From the NCBI GenBank assembly GCA_943369755.1, contig CALROG020000009.1, forward strand, positions 45,470-109,469: 64,000 nt of DNA, in the 5' to 3' direction. Of this stretch, positions 1-7,924 are shown one piece after another; position 1 is the stretch's first letter; each line of letters starts with the position of its first letter. The translations under genes were made by a program, and so were the position numbers. The notes below the pieces were generated by a model. It was not told where the DNA came from. It was given only the letters and a program-made list of their open reading frames with translations, and did no database searches. Source of the stretch: CALROG01 sp943369755 (GTDB lineage Bacteria; Pseudomonadota; Gammaproteobacteria; Burkholderiales; Burkholderiaceae_C).

Positions 1-2
1 TG

Positions 3-356
3 CACAAGGTGCTGGACAAACTTCAGTTTGGCCAGGTGCTGCTGGCTACTGTGGGCTCCACCGCGCCCTTCGTCGGGTTGCTGGGCACCGTGTGGGGCAT
101 CTTCCATGCGTTGACCAGCATCACCGGTGCGGGCCAGATCAGCATCGACAAGATTTCCGGCCCGGTTGGTGAGGCGCTGATCATGACGGCCGCCGGGCTT
201 GCGGTGGCCATTCCGGCGGTGCTGGCCTACAACGTTTACGGCCGCCTGATTGGCCGCATCGAAGCCGATCTGGAAGGTTTTGCGCGTGACCTGCGTGAGT
301 TATTGGCACACCCCCGCGAAGCCGTTTCTGCGGTGGCTGCTGGCGCAGAGCACTGA
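3..356 (+). CDS. exbB: MotA/TolQ/ExbB proton-channel family protein, 5' end cut by window
   Basis: This is the C-terminal part of an inner-membrane proton-channel subunit that energises outer-membrane transport with ExbD/TonB or acts as TolQ with TolR. The frame is open from the first bases of the window, so the true start lies upstream. Two hydrophobic segments are visible: one near TVGSTAPFVGLLGTVWGI, the classic conserved ExbB/TolQ stretch, and one near MTAAGLAVAIPAVLAYN. The stop is 1 base before the ATG of the ExbD-like gene, so the two are translationally linked. ExbB and TolQ cannot be separated on this fragment; the absence of a tolA/tolB gene after the partner favours ExbB. Confidence 0.88.
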   Translation, partial: HKVLDKLQFGQVLLATVGSTAPFVGLLGTVWGIFHALTSITGAGQISIDKISGPVGEALIMTAAGLAVAIPAVLAYNVYGRLIGRIEADLEGFARDLRELLAHPREAVSAVAAGAEH

Positions 357-357
357 C

Positions 358-792
358 ATGGCCTTCGGCAGGCTTGAGCGTACCCCGGGCCACCGGCCCA
401 TGAGCGAGATCAACGTCACGCCGCTGGTCGACGTGATGCTGGTGCTGGTAGTCATCTTCATCATCACCGCGCCGTTGCTGTCCAGCTCAATCCGGCTGGA
501 CTTGCCCAAGTCTGACGCAGCCACGGCCAGCCAGGCGCCGAGTTTCGTGACCCTTGTGGTTGATGTTTCTGGCCAGGTGCTGCTGGATGACAAGCCGATA
601 GCGCTTGATGCCCTGGCCGAAAGCCTGAAGCTGGCGGCCAGCCGCAACCCGGATACCGAAGTGCAATTGCGTGCAGACCAAGCCGTGCCCTATGGCAAGG
701 TGGTCGAAGTCATGGGTGTTGCGCAGAAGGCCGGACTCAACCGCATTGGTTTCGTGGCGCAGACCCCGGCCACGGCACCGGTTTCACGCTGA
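358..792 (+). CDS. exbD: Biopolymer transport protein ExbD/TolR family
   Basis: This 144-residue partner of the ExbB-like channel has one N-terminal membrane anchor (about residues 20-42, VDVMLVLVVIFIITAPLL) preceded by the conserved SEINVTPLVDVMLVL stretch, whose aspartate belongs to the proton path. The rest is a periplasmic domain. The ATG at 358 follows the exbB stop by one base; a longer in-frame extension upstream would overlap exbB and is rejected. The pair probably energises TonB-dependent uptake. TolR cannot be excluded. Confidence 0.88.
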   Translation: MAFGRLERTPGHRPMSEINVTPLVDVMLVLVVIFIITAPLLSSSIRLDLPKSDAATASQAPSFVTLVVDVSGQVLLDDKPIALDALAESLKLAASRNPDTEVQLRADQAVPYGKVVEVMGVAQKAGLNRIGFVAQTPATAPVSR

Positions 793-831
793 CGCTGCCC
801 CAGCGCCTAAAATCGCCCGACTGCGGCTCAC

Positions 832-848
832 AGGGCCGCGCCCTTTTT
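832..848 (+). terminator. Short GC hairpin with T run between exbD and leuS
   Basis: A 5-bp stem (AGGGC/GCCCT) with a 3-base loop is followed by a run of T, 15 bases before the leuS ATG. It could end the exbBD transcript or act as a leader element of leuS. The stem is short, so support is weak. A TAAAAT sequence about 20 bases upstream resembles a -10 box that would serve leuS. Confidence 0.3.
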
Positions 849-863
849 GCGACCAGCCCATTC

Positions 864-3506
864 ATGCAAGAAAAGTACAACCCCACCGAGGTGGAACGCG
901 CCGCGCAAGTCCACTGGACCTCCCGCGAGGCCTACCGCGTGACCGAAGACGCGGGCAAGAAGAAGTTCTATGCCTGCTCCATGCTGCCCTACCCCAGCGG
1001 CAAGCTGCACATGGGCCACGTGCGCAACTACACCATCAACGACATGCTGGCGCGCCACCTGCGCATGAAGGGCTACAACGTGCTCATGCCCATGGGCTGG
1101 GACGCGTTTGGCTTGCCGGCCGAGAATGCCGCGCTCAAGAACGGGGTGCCACCGGCGAAGTGGACCTACGAAAACATCGCTTACATGAAGAAGCAGATGC
1201 AGGCCATGGGGCTGGCCATTGACTGGAGCCGCGAGGTCGCCACCTGTGACCCGAGCTACTACAAATGGAACCAGTGGCTGTTTTTGAAAATGCTGGAAAA
1301 AGGCATTGCCTACCGCAAGACCCAGGTGGTGAACTGGGACCCGGTTGACCAGACCGTGCTGGCCAACGAGCAAGTGATTGACGGCAAGGGCTGGCGCACC
1401 GGTGCGGTGGTCGAGAAGCGCGAGATTCCTGGCTACTACCTCAAGATCACCGACTACGCCGAAGAACTGTTGGACCATGTCAGCACGCAGCTGCCCGGCT
1501 GGCCTGAGCGGGTGAAGTTGATGCAGGAAAACTGGATCGGCAAGAGCGAAGGGGTGCGCTTTGCGTTCCGGCACAGCATTCATGACAACACGGGCGCGTT
1601 GATCGGCGACGGCAAGATGCATGTCTTCACCACGCGCGCCGACACCATCATGGGTGTGACCTTTTGCGCGGTGGCACCAGAGCACCCGCTGGCCGCGCAC
1701 GCCGCGCAGTCCAACCCTGCGCTGGCGGCCTTTATTGAAGACTGCAAACGCGGCGGCACGACCGAGGCAGAGTTGGCTTTGCGCGAAAAGGTGGGCATGC
1801 CCACCGGCATTCATGTTGTCCACCCGTTGACACAGTTGCCGGTGCAGGTCTGGGTCGGCAATTATGTGCTGATGAGCTACGGCGACGGTGCAGTGATGGG
1901 CGTGCCCGGCCACGACGAGCGCGACTTCGAATTCGCCAAGAAGTACGGCATTGACATCCTGCAGGTGGTGCATGTGGATGGTGAAGCCTACGACTACGAC
2001 CGCTGGCAAGAGTGGTACGCCGACAAACAGCGCGGCGTGACCATCAACTCCGACATTTACAGTGGCTTTGGCTTCAAGGACGCCGTGAACGCCGTGGCCC
2101 ACGCGCTGGAACAGCTGGGCCTGGGCGAAAAAAAGACCACCTGGCGTCTGCGTGACTGGGGTGTCAGCCGCCAGCGCTACTGGGGTACGCCGATCCCCAT
2201 CATTCATTGCGCGCAGCACGGCGCAGTGCCGGTGCCTGAAAAAGACCTGCCCGTGGTGCTGCCGCAAGACTGTGTGCCCGACGGTTCCGGCAACCCCCTG
2301 GTCAAGCATGAAGGGTTTCACGCGGGTGTGATTTGCCCGGTATGCGGCAAGCCCGGGCGCCGCGAGACCGACACCATGGACACCTTCGTGGACAGTTCGT
2401 GGTACTTCATGCGCTACTGCGATCCAAAGAATGAGCAGGCCATGGTGGCCGAGGGTGCCAACTACTGGATGCCGATGGACCAGTACATCGGCGGCATTGA
2501 GCATGCGATCCTGCACCTGCTGTACGCACGCTTCTGGACCAAGGTAATGCGCGACCTGGATTTGGTGAAGGTGAATGAGCCGTTCACCAAACTGTTGACG
2601 CAGGGCATGGTGCTGAACCACATCTATTCGCGCAAGGGCGCCAAAGGCGGTGTCGAGTACTTCTGGCCCAGCGATGTGCAAGACATCCATGACGAGCATG
2701 GCAAGGTGACAGGTGCCAAGCTCAAGAGCGATGGCTCGGCAGTGAACTACGAAGGCGTGGGCACCATGAGCAAGAGCAAGAACAACGGCGTGGACCCGCA
2801 GGAGCTGATCAACAAGTACGGCGCCGACACCGCACGCCTGTACACCATGTTCACCGCACCGCCTGAGGCCACGCTGGAATGGAACGACGCGGCGGTGGAG
2901 GGCAGCTATCGCTTTTTGCGGCGCGTATGGAATTTTGGCGCCAAGCTTGCTATGGAAAATATAGCGGCTCACGCATATTCTGCGCGGGCTACAGTGGTTT
3001 TTGGCAAAGAATCCAAGGCGTTGCGGCTGGAGCTGCACACGGTGCTCAAGCAGATTGACTACGACTACCAGCGCATGCAATACAACACCGTGGTGTCGGG
3101 CACCATGAAGCTGCTCAATGCGCTTGAAGGCTTCAAGGCCCACGGTGCTGACGGTGTTGCCGCTGTGCGCGAAGGCTTTGGCATCTTGCTGCGCACCCTG
3201 TACCCGGCGACGCCGCACATTGCCCATGAACTCTGGCAGGCCCTGGGCTATGCCGCGCAGCACGGCGACTTGCTTGACGCGCCCTGGCCCACGGTTGATG
3301 AGGCGGCGCTCAAGCAGGACGAGATCGAGCTCATGCTGCAGGTCAATGGCAAGCTGCGCGGCTCGATCCATGTGCCCGCGGCGGCCGACCGCGCGCTGAT
3401 CGAGCAGATTGCGCTGGCCAGTGAGGCCTTTCTCAAGCAAGCCGAGGGTGCCGCACCGAAGAAGGTGGTGGTGGTGCCTGGGCGTCTGGTGAATGTGGTG
3501 ATTTGA
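864..3506 (+). CDS. leuS: Leucyl-tRNA synthetase
   Basis: This cytoplasmic class I aminoacyl-tRNA synthetase charges tRNA-Leu with leucine. The 880 residues match the bacterial family length. The HIGH signature is present as PYPSGKLHMGHVRNYT (about residues 42-57) and the KMSKS loop as TMSKSKNNG (about 634-642). The CP1 editing domain lies between them, with the TTRADTIMGVT stretch near residue 255. The C-terminal anticodon-binding region is complete. Residues about 694-714 (LAMENIAAHAYSARATVVFG) are encoded by DNA that matches a dispersed intergenic repeat in reverse orientation. It sits in the linker after the catalytic core and keeps the frame. lptE starts directly after the stop codon. 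Confidence 0.97.
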   Translation: MQEKYNPTEVERAAQVHWTSREAYRVTEDAGKKKFYACSMLPYPSGKLHMGHVRNYTINDMLARHLRMKGYNVLMPMGWDAFGLPAENAALKNGVPPAKWTYENIAYMKKQMQAMGLAIDWSREVATCDPSYYKWNQWLFLKMLEKGIAYRKTQVVNWDPVDQTVLANEQVIDGKGWRTGAVVEKREIPGYYLKITDYAEELLDHVSTQLPGWPERVKLMQENWIGKSEGVRFAFRHSIHDNTGALIGDGKMHVFTTRADTIMGVTFCAVAPEHPLAAHAAQSNPALAAFIEDCKRGGTTEAELALREKVGMPTGIHVVHPLTQLPVQVWVGNYVLMSYGDGAVMGVPGHDERDFEFAKKYGIDILQVVHVDGEAYDYDRWQEWYADKQRGVTINSDIYSGFGFKDAVNAVAHALEQLGLGEKKTTWRLRDWGVSRQRYWGTPIPIIHCAQHGAVPVPEKDLPVVLPQDCVPDGSGNPLVKHEGFHAGVICPVCGKPGRRETDTMDTFVDSSWYFMRYCDPKNEQAMVAEGANYWMPMDQYIGGIEHAILHLLYARFWTKVMRDLDLVKVNEPFTKLLTQGMVLNHIYSRKGAKGGVEYFWPSDVQDIHDEHGKVTGAKLKSDGSAVNYEGVGTMSKSKNNGVDPQELINKYGADTARLYTMFTAPPEATLEWNDAAVEGSYRFLRRVWNFGAKLAMENIAAHAYSARATVVFGKESKALRLELHTVLKQIDYDYQRMQYNTVVSGTMKLLNALEGFKAHGADGVAAVREGFGILLRTLYPATPHIAHELWQALGYAAQHGDLLDAPWPTVDEAALKQDEIELMLQVNGKLRGSIHVPAAADRALIEQIALASEAFLKQAEGAAPKKVVVVPGRLVNVVI
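2945..3005 (-). repeat. Interspersed GCTAT/ATAGC repeat embedded in leuS
   Basis: Read on the minus strand, this stretch follows the same order of blocks as the intergenic repeats at 31.6, 32.65, 53.0 and 58.15 kb: GCCAAA, then TAGCCCGCGCAGA, a GAGCCGCTAT box, and an ATAGCAAG end. The two ATAGC/GCTAT boxes bracket an AT-rich loop. It is in frame with leuS. Confidence 0.65.
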
Positions 3507-4007
3507 ATGCAGACAAACCGCCGCACTCTTTTGATGGCCTTTGCCCCGCTGGCGCTTGCGTCTTGCGGATTTCAGCTGCGCCAGGCACCGGACTTTGCGT
3601 TCAAGAGCATTTTTGTCGCTGCGCCCGACAGCTCCACGCTGGGCAACGAACTCAAGCGCAGCATCGCATCGGGCGACAAGGTGCAGGTGCTGCCGGGCGC
3701 GCAGAGCGCCAGCGCCGAGGTGCTGCTCGAAGTGCTGCAGGAGCAACGCGAAAAGGTGGTGGTGGGCCTGAATGCCTCGGGCCAGGTGCGTGAGTTCCAG
3801 CTGCGCATCCGCTTCACCTTCAGGCTGCGTGGGCGTGACGGCAAGGAGCTGATAGCGCCAACCGAAATCTTGCAGCAGCGCGACATCAGTTTCAACGAGT
3901 CCGCGGTGCTGGCCAAAGAGGCGGAAGAGGCGCTGCTGTACCGCGACATGCAGACCGACATCGTGCAACAGTTGATGCGCCGTCTGGCGGCGGTGCGCAG
4001 CCTCTGA
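3507..4007 (+). CDS. lptE: LPS-assembly lipoprotein LptE
   Basis: LptE is the outer-membrane lipoprotein that plugs LptD and helps deliver lipopolysaccharide to the cell surface. The 166-residue product begins with a lipoprotein signal (TLLMAFAPLALASC) whose lipobox cysteine is followed by GFQLR, the typical start of mature LptE. The gene begins immediately after the leuS stop, and the leuS-lptE-holA order is the conserved proteobacterial arrangement. Family length agrees. Confidence 0.93.
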   Translation: MQTNRRTLLMAFAPLALASCGFQLRQAPDFAFKSIFVAAPDSSTLGNELKRSIASGDKVQVLPGAQSASAEVLLEVLQEQREKVVVGLNASGQVREFQLRIRFTFRLRGRDGKELIAPTEILQQRDISFNESAVLAKEAEEALLYRDMQTDIVQQLMRRLAAVRSL

Positions 4008-4053
4008 GCAACGCGCGCTCTGGCGGCCTGACCCGGCCCGCTAAACTTGCCGC

Positions 4054-5139
4054 ATGCAACTGGCTCCAGCGCAACTTCAAGCCCATCTTCAGCGTGGCCT
4101 GAAAAGCCTGTACACGCTGTACGGCGACGAGCCGCTGTTGATCCAGGAGGCGGCGGATGCCATTCGCGCCGCGGCACGAACCCAGGGCTATACCGAACGC
4201 ACGGTGCACACCGTGGCGGGGGCCCATTTCGACTGGAGCGAGGTGCTGGCCGCCGGTGGCAGCCTGAGCCTGTTCGCCGACAAGCAGATCGTGGAGCTGC
4301 GCATCCCCTCGGGCAAGCCCGGCAAAGAGGGCAGCCCGGCGATTCAGCGCCTGGCTGAAGCTGCGCAGGGCAATGACAGCACGCTCACCCTGGTGCTATT
4401 GCCCCGGCTGGACAAGATGACCAAAACCGGGGCCTGGTTCGGCGCGCTCGAAAGCTTCGGCGTGACCATTCAGGTCGAGCCCGTGCAGCGCAACGCATTG
4501 GCCCAGTGGATTGCCCAGCGGCTTTCGCAGCAAGGCCAGCGCGTGGCCGCCGGTGAAGAAGGCCAGCGCACCCTGCAATTCTTTGCCGACCGGGTCGAGG
4601 GCAACCTGCTGGCCGCGCACCAGGAGATCCAGAAGCTCGCGCTGCTGTACCCGCAGGGGGAGCTGAACTTTGAACAAGTGGAAAGCGCCGTGCTCAATGT
4701 GGCGCGCTATGACGTGTTCAAGCTGTCAGAAGCGGTGCTGGCGGGCCAGGCTGAGCGGGTACAACGCATGCTCGACGGCCTGCAGGCCGAAGGCGAGGCC
4801 GAGGTGCTGGTGCACTACACCCTGGCTGAAGATATCCGCGCCCTGAAGCGTGTGAAAGACAGCATTGCCGCGGGTCGCCCGCTGCCCATGGCGCTGCGCG
4901 AGCAGCGCGTCTGGGGCGTGAAAGAGCGGCTGTTTGAACGGGTGCTGCCGCGCCTTACCCCGGTGGCGCTGGACAACCTGCTGCAGTCGGCACATCTGGT
5001 GGACGGCATCGTCAAAGGCCTGAAGGTGCCCGGCTGGCCGACCGACGGCTGGCAGGCACTGCACCGGTTGGCACTGGCTTTGTGCCGTGAATGCGCAGTA
5101 CAGCAGCCAGCGCCCGCGCGTGCGAAAATCACGGCATGA
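4054..5139 (+). CDS. holA: DNA polymerase III delta subunit
   Basis: HolA is the clamp-loader subunit that opens the beta sliding clamp during replication. The 361-residue protein has the expected N-terminal segment with LYTLYGDEPLLIQEAADAIR, the usual HolA opening, and a C-terminal helical collar domain. It follows lptE with a 46-base gap, as in many proteobacteria. Its stop overlaps the proA ATG by four bases (ATGA), indicating coupled translation. Confidence 0.95.
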   Translation: MQLAPAQLQAHLQRGLKSLYTLYGDEPLLIQEAADAIRAAARTQGYTERTVHTVAGAHFDWSEVLAAGGSLSLFADKQIVELRIPSGKPGKEGSPAIQRLAEAAQGNDSTLTLVLLPRLDKMTKTGAWFGALESFGVTIQVEPVQRNALAQWIAQRLSQQGQRVAAGEEGQRTLQFFADRVEGNLLAAHQEIQKLALLYPQGELNFEQVESAVLNVARYDVFKLSEAVLAGQAERVQRMLDGLQAEGEAEVLVHYTLAEDIRALKRVKDSIAAGRPLPMALREQRVWGVKERLFERVLPRLTPVALDNLLQSAHLVDGIVKGLKVPGWPTDGWQALHRLALALCRECAVQQPAPARAKITA

Positions 5140-6431
5140 ACGCGCTCAACGTCGCCGAATACACCCAGACCCTCGGGATGCAGGCAAAACAGGCTGCAGC
5201 CCGCATGGCGTCTGCGCCAGCCGCTACAAAAAACGCAGCACTTCGCGGGCTGGCGCAACTGCTTCGGGGTAACCTGGCCGCGCTGCAATTGGCCAACGCC
5301 AAGGACATCGAGCGTGCCAGGGCCAACGGCCTGTCGGCACCGATGCTGGATCGGCTCAAACTCACGCCCGACATTATCGAGACCGTCGCCGAGGGCTGCG
5401 AGCAGCTCGCGGCCATGGCGGACGTGATCGGCGAAATCATTGGCATGAAGCAGCAGCCCAGTGGCATCCGGGTGGGCCAGATGCGGGTGCCCATTGGCGT
5501 GTTCGGCATGATTTTCGAGAGCCGCCCCAACGTGACCATCGAGGCCGCCAGCCTCAGCATCAAAAGCGGCAATGCCTGCATTTTGCGTGGTGGCTCGGAA
5601 GCCATTGATTCCAATACGGCGCTGGCCAAGCTGGTGCAGCAGGCGCTGGTGCAAAGCGGTCTGCCAGCCGAGGGGGTGCAACTGGTGCAGACCACCGACC
5701 GCGAGGCCGTGGGCCAGCTGATCGCCATGCCGCAGTATGTTGACCTGATCATCCCGCGTGGTGGCAAAAGCCTGATCGAGCGCATCAGCCGGGAGGCCAA
5801 GGTGCCGGTGATCAAGCACCTGGATGGCAACTGCCATGTGTACGTGGACGACCCTTGCGACATTGCCATGGCGGTTGCGGTGGCCGACAACGCCAAGACC
5901 CAGAAATACAGCCCCTGCAATGCCAGCGAGGGCCTGTTGGTCGCGCGTGGCGTGGCGGCGGAGTTTTTGGCGAAGATCGGTGCGGTCTACGCGGCCAAGG
6001 GTGTGGAGATGCGCTGTGACGCAGAGGCCAAGGCGATCCTTGCCTCAACCGTTCGGGCTGAGCTTGTCGAAGCCCTTCTGAAAGACGCCACCGAGCAAGA
6101 CTGGGCCGAGGAATATCTCGCGCCGATCATCAGCGTGAAGGTGGTTGACGGCCTGGACCAGGCCATAGCCCATATCAACCGCTATTCGTCGCACCACACC
6201 GACGCCATCATCACCCGTGACCATGTGCACGCACAGCGCTTTCTGCGCGAGGTGGACTCTGCCAGCGTGATGGTCAACGCCAGTACCCGCTTTGCCGACG
6301 GCTTTGAATTTGGCCTGGGGGCCGAGATCGGCATCAGCACCGACAAATTCCACGCCCGCGGCCCGGTCGGCATTGAAGGCCTTACCTCCTTGAAATATGT
6401 CGTTCTGGGCCAAGGTGAGGTAAGAAACTAA
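5136..6431 (+). CDS. proA: Gamma-glutamyl phosphate reductase
   Basis: ProA reduces L-glutamyl 5-phosphate to glutamate 5-semialdehyde with NADPH in proline synthesis. The ATG at 5136 overlaps the holA stop and gives 431 residues; an upstream in-frame ATG at 5091 would run into holA and is not preferred. The catalytic cysteine lies in KYSPCNASEGLLV (near residue 260). The IFESRPNVTIEAA and GLGAEIGISTDKFHARGP motifs are typical. Around residues 304-315, STVRAELVEALLKD appears to be extra compared with the family as I know it. It is encoded by a widespread palindromic DNA repeat, inserted in frame in a surface region before the EQDW segment. Confidence 0.96.
   Translation: MNALNVAEYTQTLGMQAKQAAARMASAPAATKNAALRGLAQLLRGNLAALQLANAKDIERARANGLSAPMLDRLKLTPDIIETVAEGCEQLAAMADVIGEIIGMKQQPSGIRVGQMRVPIGVFGMIFESRPNVTIEAASLSIKSGNACILRGGSEAIDSNTALAKLVQQALVQSGLPAEGVQLVQTTDREAVGQLIAMPQYVDLIIPRGGKSLIERISREAKVPVIKHLDGNCHVYVDDPCDIAMAVAVADNAKTQKYSPCNASEGLLVARGVAAEFLAKIGAVYAAKGVEMRCDAEAKAILASTVRAELVEALLKDATEQDWAEEYLAPIISVKVVDGLDQAIAHINRYSSHHTDAIITRDHVHAQRFLREVDSASVMVNASTRFADGFEFGLGAEIGISTDKFHARGPVGIEGLTSLKYVVLGQGEVRN
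6048..6079 (+). repeat. Palindromic GTTCGGGCTGAGC-type repeat inside proA
   Basis: The stretch has GTTCGGGCTGAGCTTGTCGA near 6051-6070, which resembles a widespread intergenic repeat of proteobacteria (CGTTC..CTGAGC.TGTCGAAG). Here it lies inside proA and codes for the peptide TVRAELVEA. Recognition is from memory of the repeat, not from a search. Confidence 0.6.
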
Positions 6432-6508
6432 ACAACAGCATCAGTCCCATACCGCGATGGGGGGATCCGGCCTGGCCGGTCCGCTGCATCGGGGGGCGTC
6501 CAATACCT

Positions 6509-7816
6509 ATGGTTCCCCATCTCATCACCGCCCTGACCGGCCCCATCAACGAGCTTGAGCAGCGGGTGCTGGACTCCACGCCCGCCATCGAGCGCTGGTT
6601 CAGGCTGGAGTGGATGGAGCACACGCCGCCGTTTTACAGCTCGGTGGATATTCGCAACGCGGGCTTCAAGCTGGCGCCGGTAGACACCAACCTGTTCCCC
6701 GGCGGCTGGAACAACCTGACGCCGCAGATGCTGCCCCTGGCAGTGCAGTCGGCCATGGCGGCGATTGAAAAAATCTGCCCTGAGGCCAAGAACCTTCTGG
6801 TGATCCCCGAGAACCAGACCCGCAACACTTTCTACCTGAGCAATCTGGCGCAGCTCAAGCGCATCTTCCACATGGCCGGGTTGAATGTGCGGATCGGCTC
6901 CATCAACCCCGACATCAAGGCCGCCACCGTGATCGACCTTCCCACCGGTGAGCAGATCACCCTGGAGCCGGTGATCCGCAAAAAGGGCGGAGGCCGGGGC
7001 CGCCTGGGGCTGAAAGACTTCGATCCCTGCACCATCTTGCTGAACAACGACTTGTCGGCCGGTGCACCTGGCATTCTGGAAGACCTGCATGAGCAATACC
7101 TGCTGCCGCCGTTGCATGCGGGCTGGAGCGTGCGCCGCAAGAGCAACCACTTCAAGAGTTATGAAGAGGTGTCCAAGCGCTTTGGCAAGCTGCTGGGCGT
7201 CGATCCGTGGCTCATCAACCCGATGTTCAACCAGTGCGGTGAAGTCAATTTTGCCCAGGGTTTGGGGCTGGACTGCCTGACCAGCAATGTCGACGCGCTG
7301 TTGACCAAGATCCGCAAGAAATACAAGGAATACGGCATTAACGAAAAGCCTTTCGTTGTGGTCAAGGCCGACAACGGCAGCCATGGCATGGGCATCATGA
7401 CCGTGCGTGACGTCAAAGACCTGGACGCGTTGAATCGCAATGCCAAGATCAAGATGGCCGCCATCAAGGATGGCGAGGAAGTCAGCCAGGTCATCATCCA
7501 GGAGGGCGTGCTGACCAACGAGCGCATGAACGACGCCGTGGCCGAGCCGGTGGTCTACATGATGGACCGCTACGTGGTGGGCGGCTTCTACCGCATCCAC
7601 GCCGAGCGCGGCATCGACGAAAATCTTAACGCACCGGGTGCCAGCTTTGTGCCATTGGCTTTCGCAGAGAGTACGCACTTACCTCAGCCGGGCATGAAGC
7701 CGGGGGCCAGTGCACCGAACCGCTTCTACATGTATGGCGTGATCGCCCGCCTGGCCATGCTGGCCGCCAGCTACGAGCTGGAAGCCACCGACCCGAACGC
7801 CGAGAGTTACGACTAG
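6509..7816 (+). CDS. gshA: Glutamate-cysteine ligase, short proteobacterial type
   Basis: GshA joins glutamate and cysteine to gamma-glutamylcysteine, the first step of glutathione synthesis. The 435-residue protein does not look like the enterobacterial GshA but matches the separate proteobacterial family first seen in Acidithiobacillus, with PVDTNLFPGGWNNLTPQ near the N terminus and KADNGSHGMGIMTVRD in an ATP-grasp-like region. The second pathway gene, gshB, lies 3.2 kb downstream on the same strand, separated by two transporter genes. Confidence 0.92.
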   Translation: MVPHLITALTGPINELEQRVLDSTPAIERWFRLEWMEHTPPFYSSVDIRNAGFKLAPVDTNLFPGGWNNLTPQMLPLAVQSAMAAIEKICPEAKNLLVIPENQTRNTFYLSNLAQLKRIFHMAGLNVRIGSINPDIKAATVIDLPTGEQITLEPVIRKKGGGRGRLGLKDFDPCTILLNNDLSAGAPGILEDLHEQYLLPPLHAGWSVRRKSNHFKSYEEVSKRFGKLLGVDPWLINPMFNQCGEVNFAQGLGLDCLTSNVDALLTKIRKKYKEYGINEKPFVVVKADNGSHGMGIMTVRDVKDLDALNRNAKIKMAAIKDGEEVSQVIIQEGVLTNERMNDAVAEPVVYMMDRYVVGGFYRIHAERGIDENLNAPGASFVPLAFAESTHLPQPGMKPGASAPNRFYMYGVIARLAMLAASYELEATDPNAESYD

Positions 7817-7833
7817 TTGTTGCGCTGCAACAA
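7817..7833 (+). promoter_or_regulatory. Perfect inverted repeat after gshA
   Basis: TTGTTGC-GCT-GCAACAA forms a perfect 7-bp stem with a 3-base loop directly behind the gshA stop codon. There is no T run, so it is a weak terminator candidate; it could also be a processing or binding site. Confidence 0.35.
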
Positions 7834-7885
7834 TGCATGCGCGGCCCGGCCCGCGGGCGCACAATAGCGGTCCCAAAGCTATGGA

Positions 7886-7918
7886 ACCCCGTCGGCGTTG
7901 AAGCCGGCAACAAGGGGT
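7886..7918 (+). promoter_or_regulatory. Hairpin that could cover the kup ribosome-binding site
   Basis: An inner stem (GTCGGC 7891-7896 with GCCGGC 7903-7908) is extended by ACCCC (7886-7890) pairing with GGGGT (7914-7918). The latter strand contains the AAGGGG ribosome-binding site of kup. Folding would hide the site, suggesting translational control of K+ uptake. No known riboswitch class is recognised. Confidence 0.35.
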
Positions 7919-7924
7919 CGTTGT

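Noticed and set aside
828..3968. A 1046-codon open frame on the minus strand
   Set aside because: It lies antisense to leuS and lptE, is rich in His, Leu and Arg as expected for a GC-rich shadow frame, and shows no family motif.
5195..5250. Part of proA resembling the interspersed repeat (AGCCCGCATGG...AGCCGCTAC)
   Set aside because: The encoded residues (AAARMASAPAATKNAALR) fit the normal N terminus of betaproteobacterial ProA as I know it, and the ATAGC box is missing, so the similarity is probably chance.
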